From assembly GCA_947037905.1 (NCBI GenBank), contig CAMQUX010000009.1, positions 1 to 16,822 on the forward strand: a stretch of 16,822 nt of DNA, written 5' to 3'. The stretch's first letter is position 1; every line of letters begins with the position of its first letter. A model generated the notes under the pieces. The model was not told the DNA's origin. It did not search any database and saw only the letters and a program-made list of their open reading frames with translations. The DNA comes from an uncultured Desulfovibrionaceae bacterium. GTDB lineage: Bacteria > Desulfobacterota > Desulfovibrionia > Desulfovibrionales > Desulfovibrionaceae. The position numbers and the translations under genes are program-made. Of the stretch, positions 1-6,740 are shown one piece after another.

Positions 1-2047
1 TGCCATGGGGGCAAAATTCTCTATTTTCTTCTATTTGCAACCACGCATCTATTAATGAGAGCGCCTCTTGCTCTGAAAGTGCCGTACCTGCTTTTACCGC
101 ATTTTTGCAAGAGTGTAAAATCCATAATTCCTCTAAACTTTGTCCTTTATCTTCAAGAGCTGCCAAGAAGTATTTTTTAGCCTCTGCAACGCTAAGCGCT
201 GGAGGTATTGCTTCTATTATGATTTGACTTGCATCTTTTGTAAACACATAACCAAAACTTTTAAGCGCCTCTGATTTATGCTCAAGCATCATCATTTGCT
301 CTTCATCTTGTATATCTAAAAGCAAAGGATTTATAAGTTTTTGCGCCTGTGATTTTGTTCGTTCTTTTTGTTTTATTGTGTACAAAACTTGCTCGTGTGC
401 TGCGTGCTGATCGAGTATCCATAAGGATTCTTTGTATTTTAAAAGTAAATAGGTGCACGCTATTTGCCCAAGATACTGAATATTATTTTCTTTTATATGC
501 GAAAACTCTTCGTCATGACTTGCGCTATGGATATCTACAGTATTACTATCTGCCAAAAAAATATTGCTATTGTCATTGCTATCGCTACTATAAGCAGAGA
601 TATGTGCAGTATGAGCTGTATTTGTTTGAGAGTGAGCCTCATTTATATTTGTATGAATACTATCGTTCGTGTTTGAGTGGGTTTCTGTATTATTTAATGC
701 AGCAGAATGAGTATTTTCTGCGAGGCTAATATGGTCAAAATTATGTTTATATTGTGAGTTCTGAGCATTGTCTTGTGGCGCTTTATTATTTAGAAAAACC
801 GCATCTATTTCTTGCGCTGCATTTTGCATAAGCGCATCGAGCTCGTTATGGGATACATCACTACCTTGATAATCGTGCAAACTTTGCGCAGGTTTTGAAA
901 AGAAATCTTGCTTGGTAAAAACTTTTTCATTGCGGGCAGATAAATAATTTTCTTGCGAAGAAAGTGCATTATGGTTGGTGCAGTCTTTGAGAGTATGTTG
1001 AGTAGATCCTGAAACATGTAAATCTTTATTATAGCTTGGCAGTGTCGGTTTTGATTGTATAGCAAGTGTCAGCGCTCTATGAATAGTAGAGAAAATAGCT
1101 GCTTCTTGCCTAAAACGTACTTCTTTTTTTGCAGGATGCACGTTTACGTCCACTTCTTGTGCTGGGATATCTAAAAAAATAATCGCTTGTGGATATTCCC
1201 GACTAATAATATGCCCTTTATATGCTTGTCTCACAGCGCTTAATAGTACTTTGTCTTGTATTGGTCTTTTGTTAACGTAAAAAAGGAGTCTGTCTGCTCT
1301 TGCTCGTGTAAATCCTGGGTTACTTGTAAATCCTGAGACTTTATAGCCTTGATTTTCATACTCAAGGGGAGACATTTGAGCGTTTAAGTCTGTAACTTTC
1401 CAAATACTTTCAAGACGAGTTAAGAGATTTTGCTTTGGTGTGAAATGAAAAGCTTGTTTGCTATCTATAATGAGTGAGAAAGTTTTATCCGCATGGGCAA
1501 GAGCGATACGTGCAAAAGCATCGAAGCATTTTTTTGATTCTGTTGCGGTTGTTTTCATAAATTTTAATCTGGCAGGGATTGTAGAAAAAAGATTACGTAT
1601 TTCTATTTGCGTGCCTTCTTTGCAGCTACTATCTGTAATTTGTGCAGTATCACCAAAAGAGACAGAGATATTCGCTCCAGATTCTTGATCTTTTGGGCAG
1701 GAATCTATAGAAAAAGAAGAAACAGAAGCAATACTTGCGAGCGCTTCGCCTCTAAATCCAAAACTTGCGATTTGCTCTAAAGAGTTTATATCAGTAAGTT
1801 TACTAGTGGCATGGCGAGTTACAGCGAGTAGGAGTTCATCTTTTGGAATTCCTAAACCGTTATCATGCACACTAAGAAGGGTAAATCCACCTTGGCTTAG
1901 GCGCACTTCTATTTGATTAGCATTTGCATCGAGACTATTTTCAACAAGCTCTTTTATGATACTTGCAGGGTTTTCAACAACCTCACCAGCTGCTATTTGA
2001 TTTTGTACTGTAGCCGTTAAGAGGCTTATTTTTTTTCTTTGGTTCAT
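1..2047 (-). CDS. mutL: DNA mismatch repair protein MutL (3' end off window)
   Basis: MutL is the ATP-driven matchmaker of methyl-independent mismatch repair; in most bacteria its C-terminal domain also nicks the error strand. Reading leftward from the ATG at 2047-2045, 682 codons are open to the window edge. The N-terminal GHKL ATPase motifs are intact: NQIAAGEVVENPASIIKELVENS-type box with catalytic Glu33, DNGLGI, RHATSKL and GFRGEALASI. A long linker rich in Asn, Ser, His and Thr (about residues 350-530) leads to the C-terminal dimerisation domain with DQHAAHE (546-552), SCK (646-648) and the start of the CPHGRP zinc motif (679-682), where the window ends, so only a few residues are missing. 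In the family endonuclease motif DQHA-x2-E-x4-E the last Glu is Thr557 here. No clear Shine-Dalgarno precedes the ATG, but this start gives the standard N-terminus. The gene is divergent from the small Cys-rich gene. Confidence 0.96.
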   Translation of the reverse strand, partial: MNQRKKISLLTATVQNQIAAGEVVENPASIIKELVENSLDANANQIEVRLSQGGFTLLSVHDNGLGIPKDELLLAVTRHATSKLTDINSLEQIASFGFRGEALASIASVSSFSIDSCPKDQESGANISVSFGDTAQITDSSCKEGTQIEIRNLFSTIPARLKFMKTTATESKKCFDAFARIALAHADKTFSLIIDSKQAFHFTPKQNLLTRLESIWKVTDLNAQMSPLEYENQGYKVSGFTSNPGFTRARADRLLFYVNKRPIQDKVLLSAVRQAYKGHIISREYPQAIIFLDIPAQEVDVNVHPAKKEVRFRQEAAIFSTIHRALTLAIQSKPTLPSYNKDLHVSGSTQHTLKDCTNHNALSSQENYLSARNEKVFTKQDFFSKPAQSLHDYQGSDVSHNELDALMQNAAQEIDAVFLNNKAPQDNAQNSQYKHNFDHISLAENTHSAALNNTETHSNTNDSIHTNINEAHSQTNTAHTAHISAYSSDSNDNSNIFLADSNTVDIHSASHDEEFSHIKENNIQYLGQIACTYLLLKYKESLWILDQHAAHEQVLYTIKQKERTKSQAQKLINPLLLDIQDEEQMMMLEHKSEALKSFGYVFTKDASQIIIEAIPPALSVAEAKKYFLAALEDKGQSLEELWILHSCKNAVKAGTALSEQEALSLIDAWLQIEENREFCPHG

Positions 2048-2340
2048 AAGTGTATAGTTTTTTTTAAAGGTAAGAGTTTTTTTAAGAAGAGCTGATGGCT
2101 ATTCGTTTAAGAATATAGCGAGTTTTTTGTAAAAAGAAAAGGCAATAATACGTGTTTTTCTAACTGCTTTATGAGAATTTTTAAACTAGAAGCTTTAAGT
2201 ATAAGATTTGAGCATATTGTTTGCTGATACTAAGTATTCGATAAGTAGGGTAGTATTTTTTTTTGATACTATATTTGGGGATAAATTGCTTTTGCACTTT
2301 TATCTTTCTTGGTTTATAAGAAGAATAAGGTAGGAATTTT
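2048..2340. other. Divergent intergenic region between mutL and the Cys-rich gene
   Basis: This AT-rich spacer must carry promoters for mutL (leftward) and for the 2341 gene (rightward). No convincing -35/-10 pair could be fixed. The pentamer ATACT and its complement AGTAT occur at 2227-2231, 2233-2237, 2252-2256 and 2266-2270, forming two small dyads around a run of T. No gene or RNA is recognisable. Confidence 0.5.
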
Positions 2341-2586
2341 ATGGAAGCAAGTTATCGTTTTTTCACTAATACTGCATGTCAATATTTCCCATGCCATAAG
2401 TCTCCTTCTGCTGAAAAGTTTAACTGCCTTTTTTGTTTTTGCCCTCTTTATTTTTTAGAAGAGTGCGGTGGTAATTTTAAATTTCATAAGCACATAAAAG
2501 ACTGCTCTGATTGTAGCATTCCACATACTATTGAGGGCTATGATTTTATTATCAAAAAAATTAAATGCGCTCTTGAAGAAAAATAA
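2341..2586 (+). CDS. Small cysteine-rich metal-binding protein (PF04071-like)
   Basis: An 81-residue protein matching what is known of the 'cysteine-rich small domain' family (PF04071, zf-like). The family signature is visible: YRFF near the N-terminus, the pair C13/C18 in CQYFPCHK, FNCLFCFCPLY with C29, C32 and C34, ECGGNFK with C42, and KDCSDCSIPH with C55 and C58, followed by GYDFII. Eight regularly spaced Cys plus conserved His suggest a zinc or other metal site. Some homologues, as I recall, are fused to or near corrinoid-salvage genes, but the biochemical role is not established and no such gene lies nearby. A purine-rich stretch (about 2326-2336) serves as ribosome binding site. There is no signal peptide or membrane segment, so it is presumably cytosolic. 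The membrane-protein gene starts 52 bases downstream and may be co-transcribed. Confidence 0.85.
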   Translation: MEASYRFFTNTACQYFPCHKSPSAEKFNCLFCFCPLYFLEECGGNFKFHKHIKDCSDCSIPHTIEGYDFIIKKIKCALEEK

Positions 2587-2626
2587 AAAAATTAAAGAAT
2601 AAGAAAAATAAAAAAGTAAAATAAAA

Positions 2627-2632
2627 AAGGAG
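2627..2632 (+). promoter_or_regulatory. Shine-Dalgarno AAGGAG deciding a TTG start
   Basis: A perfect AAGGAG lies six bases before TTG at 2639. No ATG lies near this N-terminus in the frame, so this site fixes the start of the membrane protein. Confidence 0.75.
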
Positions 2633-2638
2633 CCTCTT

Positions 2639-3775
2639 TTGTTCAATCTCTCTTTAGGTATTATCCCTTATTCTTTTACTTTAGTCTTTATTCTTGTATC
2701 TTTTTTTTCGCCTTTTCAAAATTTGTCAGAAACATTTTTGCAAAATATATTCTTTAGTCTTTTAGTGTGTGTTACTTTTATTGTTTCTTTGAAAAAAGAA
2801 ACACCTCTTGCTCCGTATAAACTTACTCTTCTTGCTATTGTTTTTTTGAGTATTTTTTCTCTTTTTTCGCTCACGACTAGTTCTTTTAGCGAATATATAA
2901 ACCAATGGCCAAGTGCTTTTTTGCCTTTTTTCCTCTTGCTTTTTTCTCTTTTATTCGCACATACTTTCAAAAAACCAAAGTCCTCACAAATTATATTACA
3001 TGGAGCATTTTTAGGAGCGTTTCTTTTTTTGCATAAAATACTTCCAATTTTATTCCCGCAAGTTTTCTTTTTTTTCCCAGATAACTCTTTTTATTCTCCT
3101 TTGCGTGAATATATTAATATGTATCTATTACTTAATTTTTTTGTATGCATTCAAAATCCAGAGAAAAAATGCTCGCATACACTCTGCTTTTTAAGCATAA
3201 GTTTAGGTCTTTTTATTCTTGCTAATTATATTATTCTCTACGTGGCACTTTTTACTTTACTCTTTTCTTTTCAGCCACGAGCAGTTAAAAATACCTATTT
3301 TTTTACGTTATCCACGATAATTTCAAGCGTAATGCTTGTTGTTGCTTTAATTTTGTCTATTATAGTCGCTTTGCAATTATATCCTAATACAGCTGTGTAT
3401 GCTCAGTTGCAATGGCAAGTTGCCTTTTCTTTTTTGAGCGAATTTCCTATTATTTTACTTATATCTAGCTTTGCAAGCTCTCTTGCTTTTTCCTCTGTGG
3501 AAATATTTCTTCTTGGTTATCCGCCAAATGCATCTTTTTTAGCTACCGATGTTTTTGTGGTGTCGTGGATAAAACTTCTTTTCTCTTTTGGTGTGTTTGG
3601 CATTCTGTTTTTTATTTTTATTTATATAGCATATATCATAAAAAGGTTTTCTCTTTATAGTCTATATGTTTTTCTTATTATTTGTTATTTGGGAATATTT
3701 AGTGAACTTTTTTTTGAACCATTACTTTTTATTTGTTTCAATATCTTGTTTTTTCAACAAGAAACTGATGCATAA
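2639..3775 (+). CDS. Polytopic inner-membrane protein, weakly Wzy/O-antigen-ligase-like
   Basis: A 378-residue, very Phe/Leu/Ile-rich integral membrane protein with about 10-11 hydrophobic segments (near residues 8-28, 35-50, 62-80, 91-109, 118-136, 157-173, 183-207, 223-246, 260-285, 305-329 and 338-372). It starts at TTG behind a perfect AAGGAG. I do not recognise a specific family. The pattern near residues 290-325 (a Gly-Tyr-Pro loop, then a polar stretch and a hydrophobic SFGVFGILFF segment) loosely recalls O-antigen ligase/polymerase proteins of the Wzy/WaaL type, but their His-Asn loop motif is not evident and no glycan genes are nearby. The extreme Phe content partly reflects the T-rich coding strand. 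It sits between the Cys-rich gene and a lipoprotein gene, all on the plus strand. Confidence 0.75.
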   Translation: MFNLSLGIIPYSFTLVFILVSFFSPFQNLSETFLQNIFFSLLVCVTFIVSLKKETPLAPYKLTLLAIVFLSIFSLFSLTTSSFSEYINQWPSAFLPFFLLLFSLLFAHTFKKPKSSQIILHGAFLGAFLFLHKILPILFPQVFFFFPDNSFYSPLREYINMYLLLNFFVCIQNPEKKCSHTLCFLSISLGLFILANYIILYVALFTLLFSFQPRAVKNTYFFTLSTIISSVMLVVALILSIIVALQLYPNTAVYAQLQWQVAFSFLSEFPIILLISSFASSLAFSSVEIFLLGYPPNASFLATDVFVVSWIKLLFSFGVFGILFFIFIYIAYIIKRFSLYSLYVFLIICYLGIFSELFFEPLLFICFNILFFQQETDA

Positions 3776-3858
3776 AATTGAAAAAAAAGGTTAGCTTATT
3801 TTTTAATTTTCCTGTATAAATAATACTTCATTCTTTTAAATTATTTGGAGTCATTTTA

Positions 3859-4383
3859 ATGAAAAAAAGTTCTTCTCTCCTTTTCTTTTTATTTTTTCTT
3901 GTTTCATGTTCAGGAGAAAAACCAATAGCTGTGATTGATTATGCAGAAATTTTAAATGTTGCCCCAGTGGCGCAAAGTGCAGTAGTGCATCTTACTGAAT
4001 TTCAAAAAGAAATAATGAAACAAGTAGAAGCTGCTCAAATAGAGTCTAAAAACTCAGCACTATCTAAAGAGCTACAGCAACAACTATTAGAATATCAAAC
4101 ACTCTTAGCCAAAGAACATGCTCGTGTTGAAAAATTAATCAACGAGACCTTGCAAAGGACTCTTACAGATTTACGGGTAGAGAAAGGCTTAGGCGCAATT
4201 TTAGATAAAGGTATTGTTGTTTCTATAGACAAAGCTGCTGATATTACTGATGAAGCTCTTGAAAGAATTGGGAAAATTACTATTGATTTCTCAGAAAATG
4301 GATATAAAATTTTGCCGATATATAAAGTAAATCCAACTGATAATGCGAACGATAACCTTGAAGAGGATATTGAAGCGCAATAA
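3859..4383 (+). CDS. OmpH/Skp-like lipoprotein
   Basis: A 174-residue precursor with a basic start, a Phe/Leu-rich hydrophobic core and a lipobox LVSC (14-17), so Cys17 should be lipidated and the mature protein anchored in a membrane facing the periplasm. The segment IAVIDYAEILNVAPVAQSA (about 23-41) resembles the first strand of OmpH/Skp chaperones, and residues about 42-105 form a charged, Gln/Glu-rich helix of the length seen in Skp tentacles. A short mixed C-terminal domain and an acidic tail (DNANDNLEEDIEAQ) follow. Skp normally is a soluble periplasmic holdase for outer-membrane proteins; this one would be lipid-tethered. GGAG at 3847-3850 is the ribosome binding site, and TATAAA at 3815-3820 is a possible -10 box. 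The neighbours do not include bamA or lpxD, the usual skp partners, so the function is inferred only from fold resemblance. Confidence 0.75.
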   Translation: MKKSSSLLFFLFFLVSCSGEKPIAVIDYAEILNVAPVAQSAVVHLTEFQKEIMKQVEAAQIESKNSALSKELQQQLLEYQTLLAKEHARVEKLINETLQRTLTDLRVEKGLGAILDKGIVVSIDKAADITDEALERIGKITIDFSENGYKILPIYKVNPTDNANDNLEEDIEAQ

Positions 4384-4460
4384 ATGTAATTTAGTAATAC
4401 GAACACTTTTTCTCGTTAGCTTGTAATAAAAATGTATAGATTTTTTAGATGGGGCATGAG

Positions 4461-4504
4461 ATACAACTAAAGAGATATGTGTAAATATATCTCTTTAGTT
4501 GTAT
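4461..4504. repeat. 18-bp perfect inverted repeat (hairpin or operator)
   Basis: Arms 4461-4478 and 4487-4504 are perfectly complementary (ATACAACTAAAGAGATAT and its reverse complement) around an 8-base loop. It lies between the lipoprotein and the 4571 gene. A run of six T follows at about 4512-4517, not directly at the stem, so it may be an imperfect terminator of the lipoprotein gene. The right arm also overlaps the proposed -35 box of the next gene, so an operator role is possible. Confidence 0.7.
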
Positions 4505-4528
4505 TGATGAGTTTTTTAAATTTATAAT
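4499..4528 (+). promoter_or_regulatory. Putative promoter of the 4571 gene
   Basis: A consensus -10 TATAAT at 4523-4528 is preceded, 18 bases upstream, by TTGTAT at 4499-4504, a weak -35. Transcription would start about 35 bases before the start codon, ahead of a good AAGGAG at 4557-4562. Confidence 0.45.
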
Positions 4529-4570
4529 TAAGGCTATAAGTAGCTTTGTAAAATTTAAGGAGAAAGTTAA

Positions 4571-4972
4571 ATGAAAGACATAGAAGCATTTTTGGGCAAA
4601 TGGCAAGCAGATAATCTACACATAAAAGAAATTTTTCTACAAATAGTAGCGTTATTAGATACTATGGAAAATATAACACTCATTCCTTTAATACGAGAAA
4701 ATGTTTCAGTATCAATTCGTGCAAAACATAATGCACAAACAGAGCGTTCAGCTTTTGCGTTTATTGATATAATTGACGACGAGCCAAAAAATAGATGGCT
4801 TTCTGTTTGCTTTTATGAAGATATGATCACAGACGCTGATAGTTTAGGCGATCTTGTTCCAGGTGGTTTATCTGGCGAGGATGGTTATTGCTTTGATGTT
4901 TCTGAAGCAGATGAAGCACCATATGTGCTTGCTCGTATTCAAGAAGCATATGAGAATGCAGAAAAAATATAA
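4571..4972 (+). CDS. Conserved-looking acidic cytosolic protein of unknown function
   Basis: A 133-residue protein I do not recognise. It has no signal peptide or membrane segment and is clearly acidic. The first 40 residues look helical (MKDIEAFLGKWQADNLHIKE, then a Leu/Ile-rich helix). The middle alternates in a beta-like way (SVSIRAK, AFAFIDIID, WLSVCFYEDM). A Gly-rich acidic loop (LVPGGLSGEDGYCFDV, about 95-110) precedes a final helix (PYVLARIQEAYENA). The arrangement suggests a small single-domain alpha/beta protein, and the Gly-Glu-Asp-Gly loop is a possible conserved feature. A perfect AAGGAG with 8-base spacing and a TATAAT-type promoter just upstream indicate that it is expressed as its own unit. 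A tandem duplicated 10-mer (AATTATAAAT, 4971-4990) overlaps its stop codon. Confidence 0.8.
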   Translation: MKDIEAFLGKWQADNLHIKEIFLQIVALLDTMENITLIPLIRENVSVSIRAKHNAQTERSAFAFIDIIDDEPKNRWLSVCFYEDMITDADSLGDLVPGGLSGEDGYCFDVSEADEAPYVLARIQEAYENAEKI

Positions 4973-5104
4973 TTATAAATAATTATAAATAAGAGAAAAA
5001 TACTACTGTAGATCATTATGCAGCTTATATATCAATAACTGTATTGAATGAATATTTTGAGAGTTTATTTCTTGCAGAAAAAACAGAGTGTATAGGATTT
5101 GATT

Positions 5105-5125
5105 TTTTGGAAGACCGTTCCAAAA
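5105..5125. promoter_or_regulatory. 8-bp dyad upstream of the amino-acid importer
   Basis: TTTTGGAA (5105-5112) and TTCCAAAA (5118-5125) form a perfect dyad around GACCG, 42 bases before the binding-protein start. A possible promoter element (TATAGGAT, 5091-5098) lies just upstream, so the dyad sits where a repressor operator or a leader hairpin would be. This role is inferred from position only. Confidence 0.45.
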
Positions 5126-5167
5126 CCGTGATTTTTATTTGAAACAATCAAAATATAAGGTGCCTGT

Positions 5168-5932
5168 ATGAAAAAAACACAATATCTTTCTCTGCTTTTA
5201 ATGTTCACATTGCTATTTGTCGTAAATTCTGTTGCTTTTGCAGAAAATTCTTTAAAAAGTATTAAAGAACGAGGATATATTCTAGTAGGTACTAATCCTG
5301 AATATCCACCGTTTGAGCTTATTAATGAAAAAGGAAAACTTGTAGGTTTTGATATAGACCTTTTTGAGGCCATGGCAAAAGAAATTGGAATTAAAGTAAA
5401 ATGGCATCAGCTTGGTTTTGAAACAATAATTGGAGCATTAAAGTCTACTCAAATAGATGCAGCAATATCAGGACTTTCTGTGACAGAAGAACGCAGAAAA
5501 CATGTTGAGTTTTCTGATCCGTATTATCTGTCAGGACAAGTTGTTGTTGTGCTTGAAGAATCTCCTTTAAAATCTCTAAAAGAACTAAAAGGAAAAAGAG
5601 CAAGTGCTGGGATTGGAACAATAGGTGCGTATGCTGCAGAGAAAATTGATGGGGTGACTGTAATAACACCAGAATCAAACGCTCTTGCTTTTATGATGCT
5701 TCGTAATAATTCTGCAGATGTTGTTGTGGCAGATATTCCTGTTGCTGATGCGTATATACGCCGTGGTGGTTTTCGTCAACTTGGTAAACCTTTGAGCTTT
5801 GAAGAAATTGCAATAGGATTTACTAAAGGAAATACTGAACTAGCAAAAGCTTTTAATGTGGCACTTGCCAAGGTAAAAGCCGATGGTACCTATGAAAAAC
5901 TGTTAATAAAATGGAAAATAATATCAAAATAA
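5168..5932 (+). CDS. Polar amino-acid ABC transporter, periplasmic binding protein
   Basis: A 254-residue precursor of the SBP_bac_3 (family 3 extracellular solute-binding) type, which captures polar amino acids such as glutamine, arginine or histidine in the periplasm and delivers them to a membrane permease. A classical signal peptide is seen (MKK, hydrophobic core to residue 21, AFA cleavage at about 25/26). Family motifs follow: GYILVGTNPEYPPFE, GKLVGFDIDLFEAMAKEIG, the ligand-gripping TEERRKHVEFSDPYY (about 102-116), and the second-lobe GTIGAYAAE and VVVADIPVADAYI stretches. The protein ends with the usual GTYEKLLIKW helix. Length is normal. AAGG at 5157-5160 is the ribosome binding site. 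The permease follows after 59 bases, so the two are very likely one operon. The exact substrate cannot be told from sequence. Confidence 0.93.
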   Translation: MKKTQYLSLLLMFTLLFVVNSVAFAENSLKSIKERGYILVGTNPEYPPFELINEKGKLVGFDIDLFEAMAKEIGIKVKWHQLGFETIIGALKSTQIDAAISGLSVTEERRKHVEFSDPYYLSGQVVVVLEESPLKSLKELKGKRASAGIGTIGAYAAEKIDGVTVITPESNALAFMMLRNNSADVVVADIPVADAYIRRGGFRQLGKPLSFEEIAIGFTKGNTELAKAFNVALAKVKADGTYEKLLIKWKIISK

Positions 5933-5991
5933 TGATACTCAGCAGAAATTTTTTTGCACGAAAACTCTCTTAAAAAAGGTCTTAAACCAAA

Positions 5992-6657
5992 ATGTTTGAA
6001 AGTATTTGGACAAGCAAAAGTTTGCTCCTACAAGGAGCCTTTGTTACTGTTTATATAACATTCTTTTCTATGAGTTTAGGCTTATTTTTAGGAACGTTTG
6101 CAGGTATAGGCAGGGTTTCACATAATAAATTAGTACGAGCTGGTTCTAATACGTATATTCAAATTATTCGTGGCACACCAATGCTTTTGCAAATCTATTT
6201 TTTCTTTTTTGGGCTACCAGAAATACTCCATGCAATTTTAGGTTACAGAATGCCTGTAAATGCTCTTGTACTTGGAATAATTGCTCTAGGGCTTAACTCT
6301 GGTGCGTATATTGGTGAAATTATTCGTGCTGGTATCGAATCTATAGATAAAGGACAGGTAGAAGCGGCTCGTGCTATTGGTCTTAACCACCGTGCAGCTA
6401 TGAGGTATGTTATTCTCCCGCAAGCCTTACGCAGGATGATTCCTCCTCTTGGGAATGAATTTATTGTTCTCTTAAAAGATTCTTCTCTTATTTCCGCTAT
6501 AGGTGTTGCAGAGCTTATGTTTAATGCAAAAACACTTGGCGCAAGAGCCTATGATTATACCCCTTATTTAGTAGGTGCTGGTATTATTTATCTCACTCTG
6601 ACATTTATATTTTCTCAAGCACTTAGTATCGTTGAAAAAAAAATGCGCCTTGTATAA
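5992..6657 (+). CDS. Polar amino-acid ABC transporter permease (HisM/GlnP family)
   Basis: A 221-residue inner-membrane permease with about five hydrophobic segments. The family EAA loop, which docks on the ATPase, is clear: EAARAIGLNHRAAMRYVILPQ (about 122-142), followed by ALRRMIPPLGNEFIVLLKDSSL. Other hallmarks are RGTPMLLQIYFFFFGLPE (about 59-76) and NSGAYIGEIIRAGIESIDKGQ (about 102-120). It would form a homodimeric channel with the upstream binding protein. AAAAGGT lies 11 bases before the ATG. The usual GlnQ/HisP-type ATPase gene is not adjacent: the next gene is a PerR-type regulator with its own promoter. The ATPase must be encoded elsewhere or shared. Confidence 0.94.
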   Translation: MFESIWTSKSLLLQGAFVTVYITFFSMSLGLFLGTFAGIGRVSHNKLVRAGSNTYIQIIRGTPMLLQIYFFFFGLPEILHAILGYRMPVNALVLGIIALGLNSGAYIGEIIRAGIESIDKGQVEAARAIGLNHRAAMRYVILPQALRRMIPPLGNEFIVLLKDSSLISAIGVAELMFNAKTLGARAYDYTPYLVGAGIIYLTLTFIFSQALSIVEKKMRLV

Positions 6658-6689
6658 AAATATGAGGAATATATTTTTTTGAGATTTTC

Positions 6690-6718
6690 TTGACAAGTGC
6701 GAATGAAAGTAGTAATTT
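6690..6718 (+). promoter_or_regulatory. Sigma70-type promoter for perR and downstream genes
   Basis: TTGACA (6690-6695) matches the -35 consensus exactly, and after a 17-base spacer TAATTT (6713-6718) serves as -10. The start point would fall near 6724-6726, inside the dyad described next. This is the best promoter in the window. Confidence 0.75.
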
Positions 6719-6719
6719 T

Positions 6720-6734
6720 TCCTAAATATTAGGA
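6720..6734 (+). promoter_or_regulatory. Dyad TCCTAA-ATA-TTAGGA over the perR start point and ribosome binding site
   Basis: TCCTAA (6720-6725) and TTAGGA (6729-6734) are perfect inverted repeats around ATA. The right arm contains most of the AGGAG ribosome binding site (6731-6735). The dyad lies just after the -10 box, a normal repressor position, so it is a candidate autoregulatory operator for PerR. It does not match the Bacillus TTATAAT-type Per box. In RNA a three-base-loop hairpin could mask the ribosome binding site if transcription starts upstream of the dyad. Confidence 0.45.
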
Positions 6735-6740
6735 GATTAT

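Noticed and set aside
349..1688. Open frames on the plus strand and in another minus frame (349-729, 464-676, 805-1065, 1458-1688)
   Set aside because: They lie inside the continuous mutL frame on the minus strand, which shows clear ATPase and endonuclease-domain motifs; the alternative products have odd, Tyr/Cys-rich composition and no motif.
2639..3775. Firm assignment of the membrane protein as an O-antigen ligase
   Set aside because: The similarity is limited to general topology; the defining loop motif is missing and no polysaccharide genes are nearby.
4973..4988. Two TTATAA units resembling a Per box near the end of the 4571 gene
   Set aside because: Their spacing is one base too long for the TTATAAT-N-ATTATAA box, they arise from a simple tandem AATTATAAAT duplication, and they lie about 180 bases from the next start codon.
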